From assembly GCA_016794925.1 (NCBI GenBank), contig JAEUIW010000020.1:1-62703 (forward strand): a stretch of 62,703 bases of DNA. The letters are read 5' to 3'. Made by a program: the position numbers and the translations under genes. The DNA comes from Phycisphaerae bacterium. GTDB lineage: Bacteria; Planctomycetota; Phycisphaerae; Phycisphaerales; UBA1924. Below, in pieces: positions 26,265-34,366 of the stretch (positions are counted from its first letter, which is position 1; each line of letters opens with the position of its first letter). The notes below the pieces were generated by a model. The model was not told the origin of the DNA, ran no database searches, and saw only the letters and a list, made by a program, of their open reading frames with translations.

Positions 26265-29200
26265 TCAAGTATCGGCTCGACGCCTCCGCCGGACCAGGGA
26301 CACACTCCCGGCCGCCGCGTCGGCCCGCGGCGAACGACCCCGCGGCGGGCGCCGCTGCGCGAACAGCCACTCGACCAGCCCCGGCTCGGCGTACGCCGCG
26401 ATCCACGACGCGTGGCCCTTGTCCGCGTACTCGGTGTACGTGGGCGCGCCGCCCGCGGCGGTCATCGCGTTGACCATCCGGCGCGTCAGCCCCACCGGCA
26501 CCACCCGGTCGTCCGATGAATGGAACGCCCAGACCGGCATCGACGCAAGCCGACGCGCGCTCGCCGGATCGCCTCCGCCGCAGATCGGCACGCCCGCCGC
26601 GAACAGCTCGGGCCAGCGTGCCAGCGCCTCCCACGTCCCGTACCCGCCCATCGACAGGCCCGTCAGGTACACCCGCCGCGAATCGATCGGCAGCTCGCCC
26701 GTCAGGCGCTCGATCAGCTCCTTGACCAGCGCCAGCGCCGGGCTGGGCCGCGCGCCCAGCTCGCGAGACGGATCCGCGAGCACATCGGACCACACCAGGT
26801 CCGGCGGGCATTGCGGCGCGACCACGAAGGCCGGGTGCCGCTCCCGCGCCTCCGGCGTCGCCAGCGTCAGGAACTCCTTGTGCGTGAGCTGCAGCAGGTT
26901 GTCCGTTCCCCGCTCGCCCATCCCGTGCAGGAACACCACGAGCGGGAACCCGTCCGCCGGGGACGCGCGCCCCTCCGTCCGCGGGTCAAAGAGCCGGTAC
27001 GGCAACTCGCGCCCGCCCTCGCCACGCAGCGACAGCGGACGGAACGACTCGACCGTGAGCGGCGCGGCGGTCCGCGGCTTCGTCGCCCCGCCGCTCAGGG
27101 GAACCCGGAACGAGAACGACCCCGAGCTGAGCCGGCAGCGAAGCGAGCCCGCCCCGCCCGCGCCGTCGAGGACCTCGACCCCAGGCGCCTCGCGCAGCAC
27201 GCGCCCGCTCTCGGTCACGCCCGCCGGATCTTCCGCCGGAAGCTCGAGCGCTGCGACCACGTTCGGCGGCACCGTGCATTCGTACGTCAACACGCCCCCC
27301 TCGACTTTCCACGCCGAGCGAACCATGCCCCGGATCGTTCGGTGCTCGCCCCGGACCCAGCCGATCTCGCCCCCCGGGATCGGCCGCAGCCGGATCCGCC
27401 CCCAGCCCGGGCTCTCGGGATCGGGGTTGATCCCCAGCATGGTGCGGAACATCCACTCCCCCACCGCGCCGAAGGCCCAGTGATTCAGCGAGTTCATGCC
27501 CGGGTCCTGGAAGGCCGCCTTCGGGTTCTCGGGCGTGGCCCGTTCGCGCACGTAGCCGTCCCACCGCTCCCAGATGGTCGTCGCGCCGTTCTTCACGGCG
27601 TACCCCCAGGCGGGGAAGCGCGTGGACGTCGCCAGCGCGTACGCACGGTCCGCGTGCCCGGACTCCGTCAGCTCGATCATCATCCGGTGCGTCGAATGGA
27701 ATCCCGTGGACATCTGCCCGTCGTACCGGTCCAGGCCCGCCAGCAGCTTTGTCACCGCCCGCGCCCGCGCCGCCTCGGGCAGAAGGTCGAAGTTCAGGGC
27801 CAGCGCGTACCCCGCCTGCGTGTCGCCCAGGATGGTCCCGTCGTCCTTGACGAACGCGCGGTTGAACGCCTCCCGCACCTTCGTGAAGAGCGCCTCGTGA
27901 CGCTCCGCGACGTCCGCGCGCTTGAGCACCTGCGCCGCCCGGCCCACGATCCACGCCGAACGCGCGTAGAACGCGGTCGCGAACACGTCGTTCGGGATGC
28001 TCCCGCCCTTGGTCGGGTACCCCGTGTAACGCAGCGTATCCCCGTTGAGCCAGTCGTTGTAGTCGTTCCCGCGCTCCTTCCGCCACAGGCCGTCGGGGTT
28101 GTGCCGGGTGATGAACGCGACCCAGCGCTCCATCGCCGCCAGGTTCCGCTCCAGCGTGCGCGCATCGCCGTACCACTCCCACGCGTCCCACGGCAGGAAC
28201 ACCCCGACGTCGCCCCACGCCGGCACGCCCGTGAACGCGTGCGGGCGATCCGGCGGCGCGAAGTGCGGCGCCACGTCCGAGAATCGCCCGTCCTCCGTCT
28301 GGCCGTCGCGAAGGTCCGCCGTCCATTTCCCGATGAACGCCGCCATGCCCGCGTTGAAGCACGCCGTGCGCGCGAACACCAGGATGTCCCCCGTCCACCC
28401 CAGACGCTCATCCCGCTGCGGACAATCCGTGGGCACGCTGAACAGGTTCGCCCGGTGCGTCCACTGGATGTTCTTCCACAGACGGTTGAGCATCGCTTCC
28501 GAGCACTCGAACGACCCCGCGCCGCGCACGGAACTCGTCACCACCCTCCCCGTCAGGTCCGTCCGCTCCGGACGCGACGGCAGGCCCGTCACCTCCACGT
28601 ACCGGAACCCGTGGTACGTGAACCGGGGCGCGAACCGCTCGTCCGCCCCTCCCGACGCGATGTACCGGTCAACCTGCGGCGCCCCCCGCAGGTTGTCCGT
28701 GTAGATCGGCCCGTCCGGCAGCACCGCCTCGGCGTGACGAAGCCGGATCTCCGTGCCCGCGGGCGCGCGCACCCTGAGCTCGCAGAACCCCACCATGTTC
28801 TGCCCCATGTCGAACACGTACACCCCGGGCGCCGGTTCGGTCAGGGCCGTCGGCGTCAACTCCTCCACCACACGCAGCGGCTCGTTGGGCTGCGCCACCA
28901 GCGCCGCGCCCGGGTCATCGCACACCCGCGCCCGTGACCACCCCGCCCCGCCGAAGCCCGCCCGCGTCCACCCCGGCGTCTCCATGCGGCCATCGACCAC
29001 CTGCCCGTCAAGCAGGTCGGCCGATCGGTTGGGCCCGGCGGACGTGCACGACCAGCTCGAGTCCGTCACCACCGTCTGCGTTTCGCCGGAGTCGAGCTCG
29101 ATGGCCAGCCGAGCCATCACGCTGGGGGTGCGGCCGTAAAACCCCCGCCCCGGGCCCCCCGTCAGACTCGCCAACATGCCCAGCCGACCGGCGTACCACC

Positions 29201-30515
29201 CATCGCCCAGGTCGAACGCCAGCGCGTTCGCACCGTCCCTGATCAGCCCGGTCACGTCGTACGCCTGGTACTGGATCCGCTTGCGATAGTCCGTCCACTC
29301 CGGCGCCAGCACGCGGTCGCCCACGCCCGCGCCGTTCAGGTGCGCCTCGTACACGCCCCGCGCCGTCGCGTACAGCACCGCGCGCGCGACCCGCCGCCCC
29401 GCCGGCAACGAAAACTCCTTCCGCACCCGAACGCCCGGCAAGGCGTGCGATCCGCGCATGGCATACGACTCCAGACGACCATCGCTCAGGAACGCCCGCG
29501 ACCACCCGTTGGTCTCGGTCGAGTCGCTCGACGTCACCGCCGCACCGCCCGAAACCACGCTCGCCCCCTCCGCCAGCTCCATCTCCGCCAACGCGAAACC
29601 GAACTGCCCGCCCTCACGCGGCGTCAGCCTGGTCACGGTCAGCCGCGCATATCGCGCCGAGACCGGCTCGCGCAGGGCGTACGCCCGCGCCTCGGCCCCC
29701 GGATTCGGCTCGTCCGCTCCGGTCCGGTCCAGAACCATCCGGGTCGCCGTCGGCGGAAAGTCCGCGGCATCGCTCACCTCCAGCTTGAACCGCAACGGGA
29801 AGAGAAATCCCGGCCGGTCACCCCGCCAATTGAACGGACGTGCCGGATGCAGCCGGAGCGCGTCGAACCGCTTCGCGGCGCCCAGATCGAGCGTCGCCCA
29901 CTTGGCGGTGTCCTGGACATCGACCATTTCGGAGTGATACCCGTTGCGCCCGGGTTCGACCACGGGCGGGTCCGCGTCCTCTCCGATCCACTTCGCTCCC
30001 CACTGCCCGCGCTCGAACAGACCCATTGAGAACCGGCCCGGCGCGCTCCACGCGGATCCGCGCCCGGCTTCGTCCCAGACCCGCACCGACCACCAATAGG
30101 GCTTGCCCGCTTCGAGATCCCGGCCCGTGTACATCACCAACGCTGTCGCGTCCGACGCCACCTGGCCCGAATCCCACACCACGTCGGGAGCGGCCTCGTC
30201 CCAATTCGGGACGGCCGGCCCCTGACCCATCAACCCACTCGGACGCAACCGAACCACGATGCGATACGCCGATTGACGCGCACCCCGGCGATCGTCTGAT
30301 AACTCCCACGTGAACCTCGGATGCGGCTCGTCGATTCCCTCCGGGTCAACGAGGTGCTCGGTGTACACGTCTCCCACGCGCATGGGGCTGACGGCTTGCG
30401 ATGCCGAGACCTCGGCCGGGCCGATCGCTTTTGTTGGGGATTGAGCAACCGCGGACGGCCACCCGCGGAGACACAGGATCAGGAACAGAAACGTCGTCGT
30501 GCGCGCGCGAACCAT
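26265..30515 (-). CDS. Secreted alpha-L-rhamnosidase (GH78) fused to an alpha/beta esterase
   Basis: 1416 residues from the ATG at 30515 (GGAG 6 bases upstream). Signal peptide about 1-25. Then the GH78 N-terminal beta domains, with an inserted F5/8-type-C-like segment (TAKWATLDLGAAKRFDALRL, near 170-310). The (alpha/alpha)6 catalytic region carries TDCPQRDERLGWTGD, whose acidic residues include the expected general acid, and IWERWDGY with the expected second Glu. From about residue 1160 a separate alpha/beta hydrolase follows: VVFLHGMGERG, nucleophile motif GLSMGG, and a closing YADKGHASW His. The combination would release rhamnose and de-esterify the same polysaccharide. It is followed after 3 bases by the phytase-like gene. 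Confidence 0.9.
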   Translation of the reverse strand: MVRARTTTFLFLILCLRGWPSAVAQSPTKAIGPAEVSASQAVSPMRVGDVYTEHLVDPEGIDEPHPRFTWELSDDRRGARQSAYRIVVRLRPSGLMGQGPAVPNWDEAAPDVVWDSGQVASDATALVMYTGRDLEAGKPYWWSVRVWDEAGRGSAWSAPGRFSMGLFERGQWGAKWIGEDADPPVVEPGRNGYHSEMVDVQDTAKWATLDLGAAKRFDALRLHPARPFNWRGDRPGFLFPLRFKLEVSDAADFPPTATRMVLDRTGADEPNPGAEARAYALREPVSARYARLTVTRLTPREGGQFGFALAEMELAEGASVVSGGAAVTSSDSTETNGWSRAFLSDGRLESYAMRGSHALPGVRVRKEFSLPAGRRVARAVLYATARGVYEAHLNGAGVGDRVLAPEWTDYRKRIQYQAYDVTGLIRDGANALAFDLGDGWYAGRLGMLASLTGGPGRGFYGRTPSVMARLAIELDSGETQTVVTDSSWSCTSAGPNRSADLLDGQVVDGRMETPGWTRAGFGGAGWSRARVCDDPGAALVAQPNEPLRVVEELTPTALTEPAPGVYVFDMGQNMVGFCELRVRAPAGTEIRLRHAEAVLPDGPIYTDNLRGAPQVDRYIASGGADERFAPRFTYHGFRYVEVTGLPSRPERTDLTGRVVTSSVRGAGSFECSEAMLNRLWKNIQWTHRANLFSVPTDCPQRDERLGWTGDILVFARTACFNAGMAAFIGKWTADLRDGQTEDGRFSDVAPHFAPPDRPHAFTGVPAWGDVGVFLPWDAWEWYGDARTLERNLAAMERWVAFITRHNPDGLWRKERGNDYNDWLNGDTLRYTGYPTKGGSIPNDVFATAFYARSAWIVGRAAQVLKRADVAERHEALFTKVREAFNRAFVKDDGTILGDTQAGYALALNFDLLPEAARARAVTKLLAGLDRYDGQMSTGFHSTHRMMIELTESGHADRAYALATSTRFPAWGYAVKNGATTIWERWDGYVRERATPENPKAAFQDPGMNSLNHWAFGAVGEWMFRTMLGINPDPESPGWGRIRLRPIPGGEIGWVRGEHRTIRGMVRSAWKVEGGVLTYECTVPPNVVAALELPAEDPAGVTESGRVLREAPGVEVLDGAGGAGSLRCRLSSGSFSFRVPLSGGATKPRTAAPLTVESFRPLSLRGEGGRELPYRLFDPRTEGRASPADGFPLVVFLHGMGERGTDNLLQLTHKEFLTLATPEARERHPAFVVAPQCPPDLVWSDVLADPSRELGARPSPALALVKELIERLTGELPIDSRRVYLTGLSMGGYGTWEALARWPELFAAGVPICGGGDPASARRLASMPVWAFHSSDDRVVPVGLTRRMVNAMTAAGGAPTYTEYADKGHASWIAAYAEPGLVEWLFAQRRPPRGRSPRADAAAGSVSLVRRRRRADT

Positions 30516-30665
30516 GCCTCGCTCCACCAGATAAAAGAAGTTTGGGGTGCGTGGGCAGCATACCCGCAACGAAGGCAATGCCGCTCCGCCGACGGCGTTA
30601 CGCATGCCGAGGTCCGCCCACGCGGCGGCCCTTCTTCCCGATCACCCAGCTCGAAGGAGTATCTC

Positions 30666-31469
30666 GTGCGGAATCTCAGGAATTTCTTGCTCGCCACCGC
30701 CCTGCTGGCCGCTCCCGCGTCGATCGTCTTGGCGCAGAGTGCGCCGGCGGATGTCCCACCCGCCCCGCCCCCGCCTCCCGGCCTGGCCGATCGGGCTCAA
30801 GGCGGCGCCGCGCCGGACCGGCGCGGCCGCGAATTCCGAGAAGAGCGGCAGATCGAACGCCGCGAATTCCGACGCGACGAACGACCCGACGCCGATGAGG
30901 ACCGCCGCGAGCCCCGGGAGCGGATGCGCGAATTCGATCGACATTCCCGGCCCGATCAGGGTGGCCCCCGCGGGCCGCGTGCGCGCGCATCGGGGCCGGA
31001 CGACCGTGCCCGGCGCGCGCCGATGCCGTGGACGGATGAACGCGGGCCCGGCAATCGGGTCGATCTCCCGCCACACGGGCGCTTCCGGGACGATGCCCGA
31101 GGCGACGACCGGGGCGGTCCGCGTGCGGGCGACCGCTGGGACGGCGCGCGCGGCCGGGGCATGATGCCACCCCCGCCTCAACCCCCACGGGGCCCGTTCG
31201 GTCGCGGCGGGCACGATCAGGATGAACGCCGATTCGACGGACCCCGGAATGGTCCCGGTCCGCGCGGCCCGATGATGCACGAGCGCGGACCCGGCGGGCC
31301 TCCCTTTGGCGCGCCCAGGTTCCGATCCGATCGTGACGACCGCGACGCCGGCCCGGAAGCGCGACGCCCGCGCATGGACCGAGACGACGATGGTGATCGG
31401 GGACGAGCGGCGCCGCGCCGGCACCACGACCGCCACGATCGCGGCCGCCACCACGGCCGCCGGGACTGA
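30666..31469 (+). CDS. Exported Arg/Asp/Gly/Pro-rich low-complexity protein
   Basis: 267 residues from the GTG at 30666, chosen because AAGGAG lies 9 bases upstream and a signal peptide (NFLLATALLAAPASIVLAQ) begins there. After PADVPPAPPPPPGL the chain is almost entirely charged and disordered, with repeated RDDRD/GPRGP/RGGHDQDERR-like words and a His/Arg tail (HHDRHDRGRHHGRRD). No domain recognised. The strong mix of Asp and Arg suggests a polyampholyte that could bind nucleic acid, metal or anionic polymers outside the cytoplasm. Confidence 0.6.
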   Translation: MRNLRNFLLATALLAAPASIVLAQSAPADVPPAPPPPPGLADRAQGGAAPDRRGREFREERQIERREFRRDERPDADEDRREPRERMREFDRHSRPDQGGPRGPRARASGPDDRARRAPMPWTDERGPGNRVDLPPHGRFRDDARGDDRGGPRAGDRWDGARGRGMMPPPPQPPRGPFGRGGHDQDERRFDGPRNGPGPRGPMMHERGPGGPPFGAPRFRSDRDDRDAGPEARRPRMDRDDDGDRGRAAPRRHHDRHDRGRHHGRRD

Positions 31470-31541
31470 GCAGGCAACCAGACACGGTCACGAGCGACCG
31501 GGAGGTTCCCCTCCCGGTTGTTTCGCGCGCAACAATGAGCC

Positions 31542-32348
31542 ATGGACGGGGACCCGAACGCGCGGAAACGACGCGTGCTGATCCGGGCCGGCCTGGTCGC
31601 CGGATACTGGCTGGCGCAGGGGCTGCTCGTGATGGTCGCGCCGCGTGTGATCAGCGACGGTGTGACGCTCGACGTGGTCCTGGAGTCGTTCCGCGACCCC
31701 GAGTACCTGATGCTCATGGGCGCGTGGGCGTTGATCCTCACGATCGCGCAGGGGCTGATGCTGCTGCCCGCGCGCCGGCCGTTCCCGGCCCGGTCCCGGG
31801 GCTGGGACGTGCGCCTCAGCTTGGCGATGGGCGCGCTGGCCGGCGCGGGGCTGATCATCGGGGCGGGGGGTGTCGCCCACGCGATCCTGGAATTGTGCGG
31901 CATCGAGATCTCGGGCCTGGAACCGGGTGTGCTCCTGCTGCTGCTCGCGGGCGTCTGGGCCTGCCTGACGCCCGTGATCTGGGCGTTCTGTCTGCGGTCG
32001 AAACTACCCAAAGACTCGCTGCTGGCGCGGACGGCGGCGATCCTCTTCACGGGCACGCTGCTGGAGACGGCGTGCACGATCCCCGTGGACGTCATGATCC
32101 GCAGGCGGCACGATTGCTACTGCGACTCGGGCACGTTTCTTTCCCTGGTTCTGTGCGCATCGGTCGGTACGTTTTCGCTCGGGCCCGGCGTGCTCTTCGC
32201 GCTCATGGCCCGTCGCCGCAAGCGGTACCTGATGGGGTACTGCGATGCCTGCGGGTACGACATGCGGAACCTGCCGCGGGCCGACCGGTGCCCGGAGTGC
32301 GGGGCGGGATGGAAACCGGCGGAGCCCGGGTCGGAGCCGCGCGCATGA
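31542..32348 (+). CDS. Polytopic membrane protein with C-terminal zinc ribbon
   Basis: 268 residues. About five hydrophobic helices (near 15-35, 58-76, 92-112, 125-148, 200-222) followed by a cytoplasmic C-terminal zinc ribbon, CDACGYDMRNLP...CPECG, a module very common at the ends of planctomycete membrane proteins. The four cysteines are in two CxxC pairs. Function unknown. Its stop overlaps the start of the next gene (ATGA), so the two are cotranslated. Confidence 0.78.
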   Translation: MDGDPNARKRRVLIRAGLVAGYWLAQGLLVMVAPRVISDGVTLDVVLESFRDPEYLMLMGAWALILTIAQGLMLLPARRPFPARSRGWDVRLSLAMGALAGAGLIIGAGGVAHAILELCGIEISGLEPGVLLLLLAGVWACLTPVIWAFCLRSKLPKDSLLARTAAILFTGTLLETACTIPVDVMIRRRHDCYCDSGTFLSLVLCASVGTFSLGPGVLFALMARRRKRYLMGYCDACGYDMRNLPRADRCPECGAGWKPAEPGSEPRA

Positions 32349-33244
32349 ACCGCGTCACGATCACGCCCCACGCGGGGGCACGCGGCCCCGGAAAGGACGG
32401 ACGCGGTTACCTCAGCGTCGCGGACTGGGGGCCCGTCGCCGGGCCCGACCGCGTCGCCGTGCTCGCCGCGGCGTGCGGCATGGATCCCTCGCACGGCATG
32501 TTGGTTTCCAGGCGAAAGCCCCCTTGCATCCTGGCGGTGGCCGATGCCGAAACGGCCAAGGAGATGGCGCGGGCCCTGAACGAACGAGGGATCGCCGCGC
32601 TCGCGCCCACGCGCGCGCAGCTCGGATCGATGGGCGAGCCCTTCCGCGTCAAGTCGCTGGAGCCCGCGGCGGGAGCGACCGAGGCGATGTACCTGGCACG
32701 CCCTTGGCGCGGCGAGCCTATGGGCCTGCGCATGCGCGACGTGGCGATCATCGTTCGGGCCCGCCTCGAGAACACGGCCCGCACCACGAGCGTGACCCCC
32801 GTGGACCGCACGCTCACCACGCTCGATCCCGAACTGACGCTGATCCGCGCGGCGGTGGCCCCCGGCGACGCCGGCCGGTCGACCCGCATGCGGGTGCGCA
32901 CGCGGGACATCGCGGACGTGTGGCTGCGGGACCGCTCGCGGCTCCGGTTCGACGCGGACAAACTCTCGTTCGACATGCTGGGGAAAGAGAAGGGGATGAG
33001 CGACGGCGAGAACATGAACCGACTGACCCTGCGACTGACACGCGAGGCGCCCCGCGCCATACTCGACCTGGGCTTCTCGGAGTTCGCGCCGCCGCCGGAC
33101 GTTGTGACGCGGCACGCGGGCGCGTCGTTTCGCAACCCGGTGTCGGGTGATTCCGACACGGTCACAACGAGCGAACATGGTCCTGCCTTTGAGTTCTACT
33201 CGCCTTGGATCGCGATGGTCTACGCGCGACTGGCAAAGAGATAG
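32345..33244 (+). CDS. Protein of unknown function, coupled to zinc-ribbon membrane protein
   Basis: 299 residues; the ATG at 32345 overlaps the previous stop by four bases. No signal peptide or membrane helix. The N-terminal third (DRVAVLAAACGMDP, PPCILAVADAETAKEMARAL) reads like a small alpha/beta unit; the middle is beta-rich (RDVAIIVRARLENTART, DPELTLIRAAVAP). I do not recognise a family. The coupling suggests it works with the membrane protein at the cytoplasmic face. Confidence 0.65.
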   Translation: MNRVTITPHAGARGPGKDGRGYLSVADWGPVAGPDRVAVLAAACGMDPSHGMLVSRRKPPCILAVADAETAKEMARALNERGIAALAPTRAQLGSMGEPFRVKSLEPAAGATEAMYLARPWRGEPMGLRMRDVAIIVRARLENTARTTSVTPVDRTLTTLDPELTLIRAAVAPGDAGRSTRMRVRTRDIADVWLRDRSRLRFDADKLSFDMLGKEKGMSDGENMNRLTLRLTREAPRAILDLGFSEFAPPPDVVTRHAGASFRNPVSGDSDTVTTSEHGPAFEFYSPWIAMVYARLAKR

Positions 33245-33320
33245 CGCAAGAAAGGCGTCCTAGGAGGCTCCGATAAACGTCCCATAACTCTGATAGAGTG
33301 ACGAATCTGATTGGATGCCG

Positions 33321-33390
33321 GTCCAGCACCGGCAATGTGACGTACGCCGCCGGGTTCGTGCTGGACGAAGGAACCTGGGGGGGGGGGGGG
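33321..33390 (+). other. Inverted repeat followed by a 14-base G run in an intergenic region
   Basis: GTCCAGCAC at 33321-33329 pairs perfectly with GTGCTGGAC at 33358-33366 (9 bp, 28-base loop); an alternative smaller hairpin GCCGGT/ACCGGC overlaps the left arm. Ten bases downstream is an uninterrupted run of 14 G (33377-33390). The element sits in the 300-base gap before the three small membrane-protein genes. It could be a structured leader or a small RNA; no direct evidence for either. Confidence 0.4.
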
Positions 33391-33543
33391 ACTGGGAATC
33401 GCGCTTCGATACCGCGGCGACGCGAGGCAGTCCCGAGCCTTGTGCCGATCTTGAAATAGAATCGAGTGGATTCCGAATGACGCCCTGAACATCGGGTCGG
33501 ATTCTCGGTGATGACCAGGGTGGGTGGACCCAGGAGCTTGGCG

Positions 33544-33768
33544 ATGATGGCCTTGGGGAGTTTCGCGGAGAGCGAGCAATTCGTGTGGGTGCTCGTCATC
33601 GGCGCGGTGACGCTGATCTGGTTGGGCAAGCAGGTCGCGTCCGTGATCAGGGGCGGGCAGCGCGAGCGGACGCGGCGGGAGATCGCCGCGTACATCGCGG
33701 AGGGATCGCTCACGCCCGAGCAGGGGGAGCGACTGATGAAGGCGGGCGAATCGCCCCATCACTCATGA
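33544..33768 (+). CDS. Small one-helix membrane protein, tandem paralogue 1
   Basis: 74 residues from the ATG at 33544, which has AGGAG 7 bases upstream (a longer frame from 33508 lacks one). One hydrophobic helix (FVWVLVIGAVTLIWLG), then a basic stretch and the conserved cytoplasmic tail RREIAAYIAEGSLTPEQGERLMKAGE. The same tail occurs in the next two genes. The tail looks like a short helix-turn-helix hairpin of the kind found in PspB- or SHOCT-like small regulators. Function unknown. Confidence 0.7.
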   Translation: MMALGSFAESEQFVWVLVIGAVTLIWLGKQVASVIRGGQRERTRREIAAYIAEGSLTPEQGERLMKAGESPHHS

Positions 33769-33784
33769 AGAAGGAACCTCGACC

Positions 33785-34018
33785 ATGCTGACCCTGGGAG
33801 GCTCGGACGAAGCGATCGTGGCCTTTGCCATCGCCGGCGGCGTGCTGGTGGCCCTGGTCGCGATCATCGGCGGGTATGTCCACAACACGGCGGTGGCCCG
33901 GCACCGCGAGCAATCGCGTCGGGAGATCGCCGCCTATGTGGCGGAGGGAACGATCTCGCCGGACGACGCGACCCGCCTGATGGCCGCGGGCGAGAACGGG
34001 GTTCTCAATCGCTCGTGA
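33785..34018 (+). CDS. Small one-helix membrane protein, tandem paralogue 2
   Basis: 77 residues. Hydrophobic helix IVAFAIAGGVLVALVAIIGGYV, then HREQSRREIAAYVAEGTISPDDATRLMAAGE. Starts 16 bases after paralogue 1 with AAGGAAC upstream. The tail is nearly identical in pattern to paralogues 1 and 3 while the helices differ, suggesting the tail carries the conserved function. Confidence 0.72.
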   Translation: MLTLGGSDEAIVAFAIAGGVLVALVAIIGGYVHNTAVARHREQSRREIAAYVAEGTISPDDATRLMAAGENGVLNRS

Positions 34019-34069
34019 ACGGGCGGGTCCGGTCGGCGCGGCCTCGGACCACCACGAAAGGGCACAACC

Positions 34070-34315
34070 ATGAACGGACCGATGCTGGGTGTGACGCTGG
34101 CCTTCGCGGATGTCCCCGAGGGGCTCATCCAACTGATCGCGGTCGGGGGCGCGTTCGCGGTGCCGATCGTGGGGATCATCGCCGGCATGGTGTACGCGGC
34201 GTCGAAGAACAAGCAGCGCGAGCAGTCGCGGCGCGAGATCGCCGCGTACGTGGCCGAGGGTTCGATCACGCCCGATCACGCGCGCATGCTGCTCGACGAG
34301 GGCGAGCACCGCTGA
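34070..34315 (+). CDS. Small one-helix membrane protein, tandem paralogue 3
   Basis: 81 residues. Hydrophobic helix near 20-44 (LIAVGGAFAVPIVGIIAGMVYAA), then KQREQSRREIAAYVAEGSITPDHARMLLDEGE. Third of the tandem set, 51 bases after paralogue 2. The three together look like an operon encoding a hetero-oligomer or dose-tuned set, but nothing identifies the partner. Confidence 0.72.
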   Translation: MNGPMLGVTLAFADVPEGLIQLIAVGGAFAVPIVGIIAGMVYAASKNKQREQSRREIAAYVAEGSITPDHARMLLDEGEHR

Positions 34316-34366
34316 GCGCTGCGGCACGGACCGGGGCCGGGACCGGGCCGCGCGGCCCGAGGACCG

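Noticed and set aside
26520..28937. 805-codon open frame antisense to the GH78 gene
   Set aside because: Arg/His/Pro-rich shadow of strongly coding GH78 sequence.
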